From the NCBI RefSeq assembly GCF_021134715.1, contig NC_060028.1, positions 2,068,501 to 2,132,500 on the forward strand: a stretch of 64,000 bases of DNA, written 5' to 3'. This document shows, one piece after another, positions 41,032 through 53,240 of the stretch. The DNA is from Daphnia pulex (Eukaryota; Arthropoda; Branchiopoda; Diplostraca; Daphniidae). Positions within the stretch are counted from its first letter, which is position 1, and each line of letters opens with the position of its first letter. Below the pieces are notes generated by a model. It was not told the DNA's origin and searched no databases. It saw only the letters and a program-made list of their open reading frames with translations. A program made the translations under genes and the position numbers.

Positions 41032-42996
41032 CAAATGTATAGAAGCGATTGATCCTGTCCTGTCCTGCTGCGTGGCCCCCAGCAGCGCTCAAACTCTATG
41101 CAAAGATTGTCGGTTATCAAACCTAATACATCGCACACACACAGCACACATCACACACAGCGCACACAGCAGCACACATCCATATTTCGAACCGAATTTC
41201 CAGCACACCACTTTTCTTTCTCTTTCCCCACAGGTTGAAAATGAACACTCTCTCTTCCTTTTTCACCCGAAAATTCGATTTGGGTTCAATTTCGAATGCA
41301 AAAATAATCAAAACTAATCGACCAAAAAATAAATTTTAAAATGAAAAAATAAAAATAAATTTTGACACGACTATATCGACACTCTGTGCTGATGACGAAC
41401 GAATATAATAGAGAAATAGCGCGCGGTATATAATCAGAGACGGTGTAAACCGACTGCACTTGGGACACGACCGACACTGAGTCCTTTATCTTGTGCCATC
41501 GCCAACCCAGTCCGTTTTTTTCTGCTGCTGCTGGGGGCGTCCGTGCTGCGCTGTTTCCTTTGGGCACTGCTGGGCGCTGGGCTGATGGGCTGGGCGGATG
41601 CTCCGTAGTGCAGTGCGTCTATAGTCTTTGATACCGTGCACAGTATAGTTATACACATATACCTTTTGGCTGCGCTGTGCTGGCGCTGTGGAAAAGGACG
41701 ACACACATGCGCAACACACATCACCATCGCGCACACAGCAGCACATAGCCAGAATGTTTTCGAGATGCATCATCGCGCGACTATAACAACTACTAGAGAA
41801 AGAGAGAGAGACATATTGTACACAAGGGAGCGCTGCTCACATCAGTCCATCAGCGACACAACTATGCAACGGTGTGCTGCTCTGTGTACATATCATCATT
41901 TTATTTTTTAAAAAAATATATAAAATAAGTGCTCTTTACATCGATATAACACTGTTACCTGAGTTATACTTAATATGTCTTGTGTTTGACTTGTATATCG
42001 TTGTGTATATATAGTCCATGTATATAACAGGATTCATCTGGATGATGCTGGATTCAACTCGGTTGTGGGCAACTTTCAATAAACGATATTAAAGCATCAC
42101 GTTGTTCGCTGCTATTTAGCCCGAATAATATATATAGGGCTGCTGGCTGTTAGATGCATTTGTATATTTAAAGGATCAGCCCCCAATCATCAAAATATTT
42201 GATACTTTTTGAAGCTCGTATATAATAGGCCGGTTATTCGCTAATATGTATGTATGTAATACTATCATTTTTCAAATGGCGGATCATCGATTTCAGTATA
42301 CCTATATAGTATAAATGATTACAGAAAATCGACTGATGTAGGCCTACTACGTGAGTATATATAATCTGCTGCTGGCGGACTATAGAAAATCTATATCTGA
42401 TTCAGCCATCCGAGTCTTTTCAATTAGCTATTATTGGCTGCTGCCGGTGTGTTGTGTGTGCTGCTGGCGCGATGATGATGAACGATGAATCAAAGCAACA
42501 ATTGTCGAACGTTGTGGGTGGGCTACATACACCGCTGCTGCTGCGGGTTGTCCTATCCTATCCAAAAGGTGTGTGGGTGTGGTCTGGAGTAAAAAAAAAA
42601 AGCCTCAAGTGCCGGCGTTTGTCACGCGGCCTATCTATATTATATGCTGTATAGAGCTGACGCTGCTGTAGTAAGCGCTATAGTAATAGTACTCGTGTGT
42701 TATGTACCACGCAAAGGGACGAGGTGTACCGACGAGAGCGTATATAATAGTGCTGGGAAAAAGGGCTGAAACAAAACGCGAATGCAAGGGGGGAGAGGTT
42801 TGTGTCTAATGAAATGTGGCTGTGCCCGTTTTTGTTTGTTTTTTTTTCTCTCGCCCGGCTTACACACATCTACGTAGATATAACCGACCCCATCAAAGGA
42901 CTTAAGCCCCCACCCACAGCACTATATACAGCAGATAAATACTCTAGATATATACAGCAGCAGCAGCAGCGTGTAAAAGACCTTATATTATTATAT
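41032..42996. other. Region upstream of the receptor; no gene seen
   Basis: This is the presumed promoter and leader side of the minus-strand D2-like receptor. It contains a CA-rich tract (about 41133-41180), scattered CAG/CTG bursts, GAGAGA near 41802 and (CAG)5 at about 42957-42970. No TATA box can be tied to a transcription start, and no coding exon is supported. Confidence 0.5.
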
Positions 42997-43381
42997 CCCT
43001 TACGGAAAAATCTCATTAAAACTCATAAAGAAATACATGAGAATAACCTTAATTCTCATTCATTTTGTCGTGATATTTTGGTGAGATTAACAGCAAAATA
43101 TCATTTATTTGATGACTTTTGATGAGAATTTGGGACATTTTCAAGTTTAAAATCAGCCGTTAATCATTAATTTCATGTGAACAAAGGGAGAATTATGTTA
43201 TTTCTCATCTAAATATAAATGATTAGTCGCGTAAACATAATGATTTCTGACTGAGGGTTTACTGTAATCTCGCTTAATTTCTCTTTTTCCACAAAAATGT
43301 TAATGATTTTCTCACTAAAATTTGAATGAGAATTTGAGCGCTTTTAAATGAGATTTTAATTATATAAATTGAAAAAAGAAT

Positions 43382-43456
43382 TGCCCTGACCAGGAATCGA
43401 ACCTCGACTTCCAGGGTGGCTTGCCAATCTGCTAACCACTACACTACCAATTGATA
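43382..43456 (-). repeat. tRNA-like (SINE head) sequence inside the TIR element
   Basis: Read on the minus strand, it has an A-box-like TAGTGTAGTGGTTAGCA and a perfect B-box GGTTCGATTCC at tRNA-like spacing. The would-be acceptor strands do not pair and the T stem has a mismatch, so it is not an intact tRNA gene. It is best explained as a tRNA-derived pol III promoter of a SINE or tRNA pseudogene captured by the element. Confidence 0.65.
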
Positions 43457-43490
43457 TTATGATAGAAGCTTTTTAACGTAGAAATTAATA

Positions 43491-43770
43491 AATTGGTTAG
43501 TTTAGTGATATAACAACAGGGTTATGGGACTTAGAATAATTTACATAAAAAACACATACTAGAGTCAAATAGAAATTGCACTCAAATTTACTTAGCGCGT
43601 GAAAAAACTTAGTAAAAATTTCTATGATGCGTTTTGACATACCATATAATCAATTGGTTAGTTTAGTTAGATAAAAGCCAGATTTCGGGACTTAGAATAA
43701 TTCACACACAAAAAAACACACCAGAGTAAAATAGAACTTTCACTCAAATTTACTTAGCGCGTTAAAAAAA
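43491..43770 (+). repeat. Direct duplication, about 161-bp period, two copies
   Basis: Two diverged copies share AATTGGTTAGTTTAGT, then GGGACTTAGAATAATT, then CTCAAATTTACTTAGCGCGT. The GGGACTTAG anchors are at 43526 and 43687. They follow the tRNA-like segment and may be duplicated body sequence of the same composite repeat. Confidence 0.8.
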
Positions 43771-44207
43771 ATAGTTATCCCAGCCTATCTTGTGATTATA
43801 AAAACATCGTGTAATTTTTGTGAGAATTAGATAGCTACCATATATTTACGAAAGGTATAAAATAAAAAATGTAAAAGTTCAAAAAGAATTTAAAGTCAGA
43901 ATATTTCATTCCAGGTAGGCCTATATAATTATTTGCTGATTTTAACTGATATTTTAAGGATTGTATTAAAAGAATACAAGAAAATATTTTGATGTCATAT
44001 ATGTAGAAATTTTCCCTTGATTTTTCACACATCATTACAAAACATAAGAAAATATTGACGATTAAATAGTTATAATTTCACATCTGATCTGTTGAATTGT
44101 AGCTGATTATTACTGTCTTTTTGTTATGAATTTGAAGATTTTAAAGCCCAAAATTGGGTAAAAATAATACCAAAAAAATCTTTTGATTCCTTACTGGGAA
44201 CTGATTT

Positions 44208-44990
44208 TCACATGATTTAATGAAAAATCTCACTATAAAGCATTAGAGAAATGATTGATAAAAAGCTCTTAATAAATGATAATATGCAAAATAATTATAA
44301 TTAAATATCATGATCTCACACCTAAATCTACTTGATTTCTGATAGACATTTAATAATAAATTTCGTGATTTTTTTAAAAGCCAAAAAACTGTATAAAAGA
44401 AAACCAAAAAAATCTTATAATGTCATAGGTAAAATTGATTTTCACATGATTTTATACAAGTATCTCAACACAAAACATCAATAGAAATTAATGATTGATA
44501 ACTCAGAATATGATAAAATATTGATTTATTATAAGAATATATCATGATATTCCCGCTTAATAATCACTGTTTTTTTGCAGATTTTTCATGCGAAAAAACT
44601 GTGGAAAAATCATGAGATTTTATTGATTTTCACATGAATTTATACAAGTATCTCATTACAAAATACCAATAGAAATTAATGATTAAAAACTCAGAATTTA
44701 TGACAAATTACTTACTGATTTTAAGAAAATATCATGATATTCCTGCTTAATAATCACTGATTTTTTGCAGATCTTTTATGCGAAAAAACTGCGGGAAAAT
44801 CATGACATTTTATTGATTTCCACATGATTTTATACAAGTATCTCATTACAAAATACCAATTGAAATTAATGATTAAAAACTGAGAATACATGATATATTA
44901 CTGATTTATTTTAAGAAAATATCATGATATTTATGGTTATTTATCACCAGTTTCTTGCATATTTCTCATGCGAAAAGTCTGTGGTAAAAT
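44208..44990 (+). repeat. Tandem array, about 188-bp unit, three good copies plus a diverged one
   Basis: The anchor TTCACATGAT starts copies at about 44441, 44629 and 44819 (spacing 188 and 190 bp), with a more diverged copy at 44208. Each unit continues through TACAAGTATCTCA, an ATTAATGATT segment, ATATCATGATAT and TTTTTTGCAG, followed by CATGCGAAAA or a close variant. The unit contains its own ATATCATGATAT palindrome. Confidence 0.85.
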
Positions 44991-45207
44991 CATGAAATTT
45001 ATATGATTTCTTTCTGATTTCTGGGTTATATCTCATATAAAATGAGACAAAAATATTTTAAACACTTTTAATGATAAATATGAGGGTGAAAATTCTCATC
45101 AATTTAATGAGAAATATATGAGATCATCAAAAATTATTAAAAAATCATTGATGTCATTAATAAACATATGATTTCTCATATAGTTTGATGAGATTTTTCC
45201 GTAAGGG

Positions 45208-47999
45208 ATTCTCCAAAGCGTTAACTTTTCTATCTTGCTGCGTGAATTATGTATATGATGCGCCCATCAGCGCAGCACAACTTTATTCTAGAAAATGTTA
45301 CATCACGGGCCGTGGACCGATTTGATATTAACACAACATTACATCCTGTGTTTTACCCCGAAAGTTTATTCGCGTTCGCTATAAGTGTTGCGCACCACGC
45401 GCATATTAAAACGAGTGTTATACAGCCACACATGAACCTGCTATGTGTTGCGTGAAATGGGACAATTAATTATAGCCTACACACGACAGTCTCTTTTTAA
45501 TAGTAAAGAAGATTAGATAATTATGTATAGCACGACGTAAATAAAATGCCACGAACATATAATTATATAGAAATATAATATAAAGGGAATGAAATGATTT
45601 GTTGAGCACCGCGGCGCACATGCATGCTGTGCGGCCTCGAGCGATTTGAAAGTATATAAAATGGCACTTTTGCCAAACCTAAATAAAAAAAACCAAACTT
45701 TTCCAATCTAGTATACGAACATTCAGTTATATAGCTATATAGCCGTATTTACATATATATACATACGGTGCTTGTATAAGTTCATGTTATATCATGCCAC
45801 TTTCTTATATAGATCTTTGCTGAGTGCAAGAAAGCGCCTCTGTGCTGCTGGGAAAGTTCAGATTCGTCTACCAATAAGTTTCGTTCGAGCAAAGCCTCGA
45901 CGTATTTTCCCCCCTGCAGACGTATAATAAACAAGTATCTTGTATAGTGTGTCGTCTGATGATACTTTGAACGTATAGTACCAAAACAATACTTTTGAGA
46001 CTGTATATTATCACCGACATAAAGGCGCGGTGCATTTCTGGTAAGAGAAGTATAGTTGACAGTGCTTGTAGCAGAAGCTCATTAAAGCGCCCTATTCATG
46101 GTCTATATATACTGTCTATATTCATGCTGGGACAAGGAAAACTCTAGACACACACAGAGTCTCAATGGGTTGGAAAAAGAGAGATGGGATATATATTATA
46201 GACGCGTGAGCATAATATCTAGAGATCTCTTCATCATTTTACTTTGTATGACAACGAAGCCCCACATAGAATATTAGATAGATTGCCGGGATATTTATCG
46301 ACACCAAGCAACGATGAACAAAGTTTTAGACTATACACCATGCATATAGCCTATATAGACGGTAGGTGCTGCTGATTGTGTCTTTGTTGTATTTTGGGGG
46401 GGGGGAATCTTAGGAATAATACAAGAGGAAACAAAATAGAATGGAGAATGAAATAGAAAGAGACTATAAGAAATTGAAGTGGCTCGTACATAGGTATACA
46501 AAGCTGCCGGAAGCCTAATACATATATATTGTACATGAAATGTGTGTGTATATGCCTGCAGTGAGTGCAGTTTATATAATATAGCCTGTGTATTTATACA
46601 TGTAGTCAGCAGGATCGAGGAGAGTTAAAAGAAAAGTTTTTTCGGAAGGGAAATCTAAAAAATACATTCCTTAATATTCTCTGTGCGCAACCTCGATTCT
46701 TTGGCTGTATAGCGAAATAAGACATATATAGGAGAAATTAAAAGCCTATACTATATATATAATGTAGCCATGTTCATCCTTGGAAAGAGCTGGGTTGCTT
46801 GCTGCTGCGTGGGCCTTGTAAATACAATATAAAGAAGGGAGGAAAAGAGCGTGGAGGTGTCAATACTACTAACGCCGGAAAATGTTCCAGTTGATACTGG
46901 GCGATGCTGTGGCTGTTTTATTTTTTTTGTTTTTTCTGGGGAATCACCTATTAATAAAGGCGAGACGTAATATGGTTTTCTTCTCCTCGGCTTTTCTTTC
47001 GGTATCCAAGGAGCGAGAAACGGTCGAATTAGAAAAAAAAACAAATTAAAAATATCACTTGCACAAAATGCTTTGCACTCTGGCTGTTGACGTTGTCCTT
47101 GTAATATAAACTTCGTTGTCGGAGTACCACGTTGATAAATTAATGCGCCAGCTAAGCCGTAATAGAAATTAAATGAGCTAAAATCGATGACATCCCTCCC
47201 CCTTCTCTCCAGCATCATGAATGGTTAAGAGAAAAGAAAATAATAAATTTAGTGGACATTAATCAATTTGGTAGTTTAAACATTGAACCGCCAGAACGTA
47301 TATATTTCCAGTTGGAATTGAAATTGACTTAAACGTTTAATGTGTAGATTTTATTTGCAGACTTATTTTTATTCATTTCTGTTGTCGTAAAAGATTGATC
47401 TCTGCTGATGTCGATGAGTTATTGTCGGTTTATTTTCGACTTGTCATCAGGCATCAGTAATAATAAATAAAAGGATAACCTAAAATAGGCCATTATCCAC
47501 TATAGGACGCTGTTAACCTTTTTAAAAAAGACCAGCGTAGAAAAAAAACCCAGCGATTTTTGTTTGGATTCTGAATCTGGTGTTGTGTTCAATGCATATT
47601 GAATACGCGCGCTGAATGCATTTTACAATGTCCGTTTGCAAGCCAACGCGCTCTGTTGGCGGGTTTTTTAAACAGGACCCAGGAGCAGCCGACTTTCCAT
47701 ATATAATAAAAATAAAATGTAGGGAAAATTGAATGATCACAACTTTTAAAATGGGGGAATAAATTATTATTCTAATAAAATCTGAATCGCTCAGGGTGCG
47801 ACGACTCAGAATAAGAAATCTTCCAAATTATTCAGGCCGTCTTCTAGCCCCAAAGCCGCCAGAGAATAAAACGTATAGTGCAGCTGCAAACATTGGACAA
47901 ATCAACTTCCGACGATACACGTGCCAAGTTAAAAAGTCGTTGAAATTTGTATTCCAGTTTTGATTTTCTTAACATTTGTTCAGCGTCGTTGTTTTGTCT
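45208..47999. other. Transition zone between the repeat-rich domain and XRCC1
   Basis: The left part still has TATATA and CTG motifs; these cease near 46.8 kb. A near-palindrome, CGCACA-TGCATGC-TGTGCG, occurs at about 45615-45633. No conserved gene is recognised. The last few hundred bases must include the XRCC1 promoter, but no TATA box is evident at a suitable distance. Confidence 0.5.
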
Positions 48000-50786
48000 A
48001 TGGCGCCCATAAAATTTACTCGTGTTGTGAGTTTCAGTAGCGAAGATCCGGTATGTTAACAAAATTGTGATTTTCATTGTATAAAGTCGCAAGTGATAGT
48101 TGTTTTGACGTTTGGTTTATCGAACCAGGGTGATTTTCACAAATTACTCTTGACACTTCTACTGCTATTTTGGTGAACTTAGTATTCCATAGTTGTGACT
48201 GGCAGTATAGAAATCTATTTAATTTCAACGATGAAGACTTTCACTAGAAGAAGATAAAATAGTCACAACGATTCTTACAATTTGCACAACTCTGTGCACT
48301 ATGGAAAATGATAAAGATTTTTTTTTTACAGAATCAGCCAACAGAAAACCTCATTAAAGATGGAGTGTACAGGAAATGGAGGTGCAAATCTGCTGGAGAG
48401 CAGAAAGCGTGGGTTGAATTTCAGTTAGAGAAAACATCCTTCATTTCAGCTGTTGACATAGGAAACCATGGTTCTGCATTCATTGAAATTTTAGTTGGTA
48501 GAAGTGGTTGTTCCGATGAAGACTACAAGGTAGACATTACACTTTAAAATAATTGTATTATTTAATGTAAAAGTTGTACACATGTATTAGGTTCTTTTGA
48601 ATTCAGCCTCTTTTATGACACCTCAAGAGTGTCGAAACGAAACAAATCTCCAGCGTGTACGGATTTTCAAACACCAAGATTTGAACAAGGCCACCCAAGC
48701 TGAAAAATGGGATCGCGTTCGGGTTGTTTGCACTCAACCGTTCAACAAACAGCTTCAGTATGGAATTTCCTTCCTTACAGTTCATGCTCCAGAAGAAGAG
48801 TCAGCTAATAAAACCAACAATAAGTAAGCCACAAATATTGCCACATGTCATACCAATAATGTATCCTATTAAATGAATCTTAATCACCTTAGTGCTAGCG
48901 TGAAAGCAGCAAACAGCATAGATCTTGGCATGTTTAAACTTAGGTCCGAAGAATCAATTGTTGACCCCATCAAACAAGGCAGTTTGTTCTCTCGGTTCAA
49001 GTCGTCGATCAGCACCTCGCCCAGCACTCGTAATTATTGCTGTCTAATTTGTTTTCATACCATGATAATGATTTTTTTTATTTAAATAGAGCCTGGTGCA
49101 ATCCGTGCTGCATCTCAAAGTCTTGCCTCTGCTGCCCTAGCACAGAGTGAGAAAGAGGCCTTGACCATTTTGAGACACTCCCCTAACAAGGACGGCAGCA
49201 GACCAGATATCAAATTGACAGATAAGCTTAAAACGTTGCAGACTCGAAGTCCCACAGTATCTAAAACACCTACTGCTGCCAAAGTCGATCAACATTCGCC
49301 ATTACCTAGTCGCAAGCAAGTGGAATCTGATCGGCCGAGACCAGTTGCGCCGCCCATCACTCCACCAGCTAAAAAATCGTTGAGTAAAAAAATGCAAGAA
49401 AGCAAACCAAGACATTCCCCCCTTCATGAATCGAAGAGAGTTGAAGGACCAGTTAAAAGGAAAACACCACCACCTTCTCCATCAGTTGACGTATAAACAT
49501 TTATAATTCAACCTTTCAAATTATGAGTCGTACTATCACATCTTTTGAATGCCGATCTATAGACGCAGCGCTTAGCGAAAAAGCAACGGACGACCAAACC
49601 TTTTAATCGCCTATTGGAAGGCGTCGTGGTGGTCCTTAGTGGTTTTCAAAATCCTTTACGGGGTCAACTGCGAGATAAACTGCTGGCCTTAGGTGCCACC
49701 TATAAACCGGAATGGAACGCGTCTTGTACGCATTTGATGTATATTTTACAAAACAAATTTTTGACGTAGAGTCATGCGCTTATTATTCTTTATTCATTTG
49801 ATTATAGATGTGCCTTTTACAACACACCAAAGTTCATTGAAGTTAAGGGTAAAGGCAAAATAGTTACCAAAAATTGGGTTCAAGATTGTTTCGACAAACG
49901 AAAAAGATTACCATGGAGACGGTAAAAATCATTACCAATGTGGTTTATTTTTCTATCGCTTGGATTGTAATAATTTGTCTTTTTAAATAGTTATTGTTTA
50001 GATAAAAATGACAGAGGAGAAGAAAGCGAAGAAGAAATTTGGGAAGGAGAGGACCAGGGGCCGACATGTCCGACCCCTACACCCCAAACCAGTAAAGCAG
50101 CAACTGTAGTACCCCAATCGCCAACTGTAGCAGCCAGTTGTAAGCCTACCACTGTGGTGGCGAGTCCTAAAACTAGTGTCGTCAAGGACGAAGAAGAAGA
50201 AGACTACGGCGGGTCGACTGAAGTTGACGAAGTCGACACGGAAGATGAAATCGATATGTAGGCTCATCTCACACACTCTTTTCGAATTTATAATGGCTAA
50301 CGCACATAATTGTTTGAAATAGGATCAAGAAGAAAATTAAAGAACAACAGCAGACTTTGGAAGATTCAAACATTTACGCTAATTTGAACTTTTATCTGGG
50401 CAAAGATTTGTCCGAAGAAGTGAAAGAGGACCTAACGCTCTATATAAAAGAATGTCAAGGGTACTACCATTAATTAAATTTCTTATGTTCCTTTTTGACA
50501 AATAACGTATTTTTCTCAAACAGTAAATTAGTGCCGAAAATTAAATCAAAGGTTTCTCACTTTATATCCGACGATCCTGACGATGATTCAGTCGCCAAGG
50601 TAAATGCAGTTTATTTATTCTGTTCATAAAAGATTACTAAAGTCGGGTCTTGGATTATTCATTATTTTTAAGGCGCTGTCGAAAAACCAAGACATGAAAA
50701 TTGTCAAAAGTGATTGGATACGGACATGCAGAAAAAATAACAAATTAGTTGCTCTCGATGAATTCTTGGTGCAACAAACGAAATGA
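48000..50786 (+). CDS. XRCC1: DNA single-strand-break repair scaffold XRCC1 (complete, 11 exons, 634 aa)
   Basis: XRCC1 is the nuclear scaffold for base-excision and single-strand-break repair, binding DNA polymerase beta, PARP1, PNKP/aprataxin and ligase III. Coding exons: 48000-48050, 48332-48529, 48591-48823, 48893-49029, 49090-49490, 49563-49738, 49808-49921, 49991-50257, 50323-50460, 50524-50599, 50673-50786; all introns are GT..AG, 60-73 bp except the first (281 bp). The product is 634 aa; human XRCC1 is 633. The N-terminal domain covers about 1-155, with YRKW, the VDIGN.GSAF.E.LVG strand and WDRV..VCTQPF. A basic Ser/Pro linker follows. BRCT1 is about 352-437 (EGVVVVLSGFQNP, THLICAF..TPK). 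An acidic segment has YGGSTEVDEVDTEDE (509-523), matching the CK2-phosphorylated FHA-docking site of vertebrate XRCC1. BRCT2 is about 545-634 (DWIRTCRKNNKL). It starts MAPIKFTRVVSFSSEDP. AATAAA follows at 50789. Confidence 0.95.
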
Positions 50787-50788
50787 AT

Positions 50789-50794
50789 AATAAA
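50789..50794 (+). terminator. Poly(A) signal of XRCC1
   Basis: AATAAA begins only 2 nt after the TGA stop codon. The 3' UTR is therefore very short or runs into the convergent phosphatase gene, whose stop codon is only about 50 bp further on. Confidence 0.6.
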
Positions 50795-50844
50795 GGTATT
50801 TTAAAACAGAACGATGTCTTCGTTTATGCTAATGAGGAGTTAAA

Positions 50845-52442
50845 CTATACGAGATCTTTGATTAACCAAAAATCGTCAATCACCAGACCGTTTTGATCAT
50901 CGGACACTTGTTCCAAATGTAAATGAGTTTTGTTTGCGAGAAATAATCGGGAATAACCGTAGTCGTTGCTGCGAAAGGCCGACCAATAGGGTAATTCTGG
51001 AATAAAGTCATCCCGTTCTTCTCGACAACCCTGAAATTTTAATATTTTTGATAAATGCGGTGTGCAAAGTTAAATATTTTCCAGCATATCTCTCCTACCG
51101 CTGATCCAGTTGTCACGTGAACTGGAGCTTTAGGGTTAGTATAGGGATGCTCCAAGCTTCCATTCATTACCGTACGGTTGAATATGGGCCAAAGTCGTTC
51201 GTACGAGTGCTCGTGAGCCCACAAGGCCAGGTCAACTCCATACTTGTAGAGGAGCGGCTCCAAAGCGAACCTATAAAAACACTACATTATTTAGAATTAT
51301 TATTTGACATGATAGCACGCATTCGATTACCAGTGAAACAAAGGGAGCCCGACCCGAGTAAGAGTATCTTTCTTTGTACAGTCGTCTTGATCTGTATTTG
51401 AGCAATACATTGGACGATGGCCCATTACTATTATCCACGGTCGGACGCTAAGATTTTCAGGAGCGTTGGCCTCTTCTAGATCGCGAATCAGCCAATCGTA
51501 CTGTAAAACGATCTGCTTAAAACCGTAGTTGATGAAATAGTAAAATTCGGTCGAGATGGAAATAATATGCGCTGGTCCAAGGTTAAAACTGTACATTAAT
51601 CCATTTTCGCTTCCCGGCATAGAGAATCGCGCTTTGTAATGGCTGAAGTTGTACTTCTCTTCGTGATTTCCGACCGAGGTCATGTAAGGAACGTACGCGG
51701 CAATCGGTTCGATTTGACGCATAAATCGGTCGCCGAGTTGTCCGTCTTCTTCATACAAATCGTATCCGAAATCGCCAACGTGGAATATAGCATCGTAGCG
51801 CCCTTCTTGCGACTCTTTTTGCAGGCGCGAAAGTGACTGAGGATTTTCCGAGCCCATATCGCCGTACACAGCAAGTCTTGGGGACCAGTCGGTTGAATTT
51901 TCCACCGTAACGAAACTGAACAAATTGGACCACCCCAGACGACTCCCACATCGATAAACTAATGAAAGAAAAACATTTGAAAACTGCTTAACCTAAGAGA
52001 TATGGAAAATCCGAAGATTACAGTATTTTTGTTTAGGCGACAACCCTGAGAGCTTCACTCTGTGTACAAATTGTTTCCGCTTTGCCAGCCCTCCATTGAT
52101 AAACTCAGTTGCACTCCCTGTGGCTGTTTCTGTTAAACGATTCTCAACAATTCCATATTCCACAACACTTGTTTCATTTGTACTGTTGATGGTGTTCCAT
52201 GTAACAATGAGATCAACAGGTTCATCTAATTCAAATTTCAGTGATTATTTGAAAAAATTGTACATAGGCACATAGCACAAAATGTTCATAATCATGTCTA
52301 TACCTGAGAAAGATAAATGAATTTGTTGTGGTTGGACATCATAATAAATGTGGGTGGTATCAATCTGTAAAGCAGTGGTTAACAAAACATTGGACAGAAT
52401 GGATATTTTAATTAAAAAATGCATTTCTTTTATGTTCATCAT
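50845..52442 (-). CDS. ACP7: Secreted purple acid phosphatase, ACP7-like (complete, 5 exons, 442 aa)
   Basis: A metallophosphoesterase of the purple acid phosphatase family that hydrolyses phosphomonoesters at a binuclear metal centre; probably secreted or lysosomal. Exons on the minus strand: 52442-52304, 52225-52022, 51958-51331, 51270-51099, 51030-50845; introns 60-78 bp, GT..AG, phases consistent. The product is 442 aa; human ACP7 is about 438. A hydrophobic signal (MHFLIKISILSNVLLTTA) lies at the start, with three in-frame ATGs to choose from. An N-terminal Fn3-like domain follows (to about 115; YRCGS at 116). All seven metal ligands are visible: GDMG (D148), GDFGYD (D177, Y180), GNHE (N212), GHRP (H295) and AHEHSYER (H343, H345). 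Ala replaces Gly of the canonical GHxH, as in animal ACP7. The C-terminal part GCREERDDF...YGYSRL is typical. The gene is tail-to-tail with XRCC1, with about 58 bp between stop codons. Confidence 0.93.
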
Positions 52443-53240
52443 GCAAAACTGAGTGATTCAGGTGATTCAGGTGTAGGCTATAGTACTTTTTACAGCAGTA
52501 AGTCGAAAGAACTTCAAACAACACGAACGAAATTGTTAAATACTGCGCAAATTCTTGCTCTTAGTCACCTCTGAAACTTTTAGTTCGCAAAGTCAAAAAA
52601 TAACCCATAAAGGAATGAGCAGCATTGAACACTATTTTTTAAACATTTAACACAGAGGTTTCGTGACAGGCACCTGTCTTTTGTTTACTAAACATGTACA
52701 CCCTCTTGTGGTAAATATAGGAACTTCAATCCTTTAAAACGCCCGCCATGAACCATGAAACATGATACTGTACTCTTTTACATTACAGGTCATCTTGATT
52801 AATAAAATTGCCAAGGAAATGGAATGGAAGACTTGAACCATAATAAGATAATATGATATGCATTTTTGGAAATAAAGTGTTATGAAACGTTATACCTCGT
52901 CTTGAAATCACGTACTTTTTTCGTTGATGCCTGATGGAACAAATCTGTGGCAACATTAATGTTGCCTACCGAACTATAACATGTTCGTAACGGTCTATAT
53001 GATGTCTAATCACAGGAGGGAAACATAAAAAGTTACCAATACATAGTTCATCATCCTATGAAGCGTTAATAACCAATAAAATAAACAGGGAAAATAAGCA
53101 AATGTTGAAAAATTACTCCTCTAGGTCTATCTTACCAGTGAAACCCTAACTAAATCATCAACTAGACAATCAGAAGAAAGTGCGTGACGCTCTAAATTCA
53201 CTCATTACATATTATTAAAATGTAATGCCGGCTGAGGTAA
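52443..53240. other. Intergenic region between the phosphatase gene and tRNA-Lys
   Basis: No gene is seen. A small direct repeat, GTGATTCAG, occurs twice at about 52453-52470, just upstream of the phosphatase start. No TATA box is obvious. Confidence 0.5.

Larger units (their letters stand above)
42997..45207. mobile_element. Non-autonomous DNA transposon-like element with terminal inverted repeats (2.2 kb)
   Basis: The left end CCCTTACGGAAAAATCTCAT (42997-43016) is matched exactly in inverse orientation by the right end (45188-45207); similarity continues a few bases inward. The dinucleotide AT flanks both sides (42995-42996 and 45208-45209), a possible 2-bp target duplication that is not diagnostic. 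No transposase frame is visible. The interior is about 70% A+T, with many TCTCAT/ATGAGA half-sites, a tRNA-like sequence (43382-43456), a 161-bp direct duplication (43491-43770) and a 188-bp tandem array (about 44208-44990). I cannot assign a superfamily; CCC ends occur in several groups. Confidence 0.75.

Noticed and set aside
46751..47218. 155-codon open frame on the minus strand
   Set aside because: No recognisable domain, composition like the flanking non-coding DNA, no splice or promoter support.
47795..47869. Possible last exon (ends SSKLFRPSSSPKAARE then stop, followed by AATAAA) of an upstream gene
   Set aside because: There is an acceptor-like CTCAG and a plausible peptide, but no upstream exon with matching phase was found; a 24-codon open frame is expected by chance.
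47844..48228. Minus-strand frames over XRCC1 exon 1
   Set aside because: They are shadows; the plus-strand exon MAPIKFTRVVSFSSEDP with a donor fits the XRCC1 N-terminus and reading phase.
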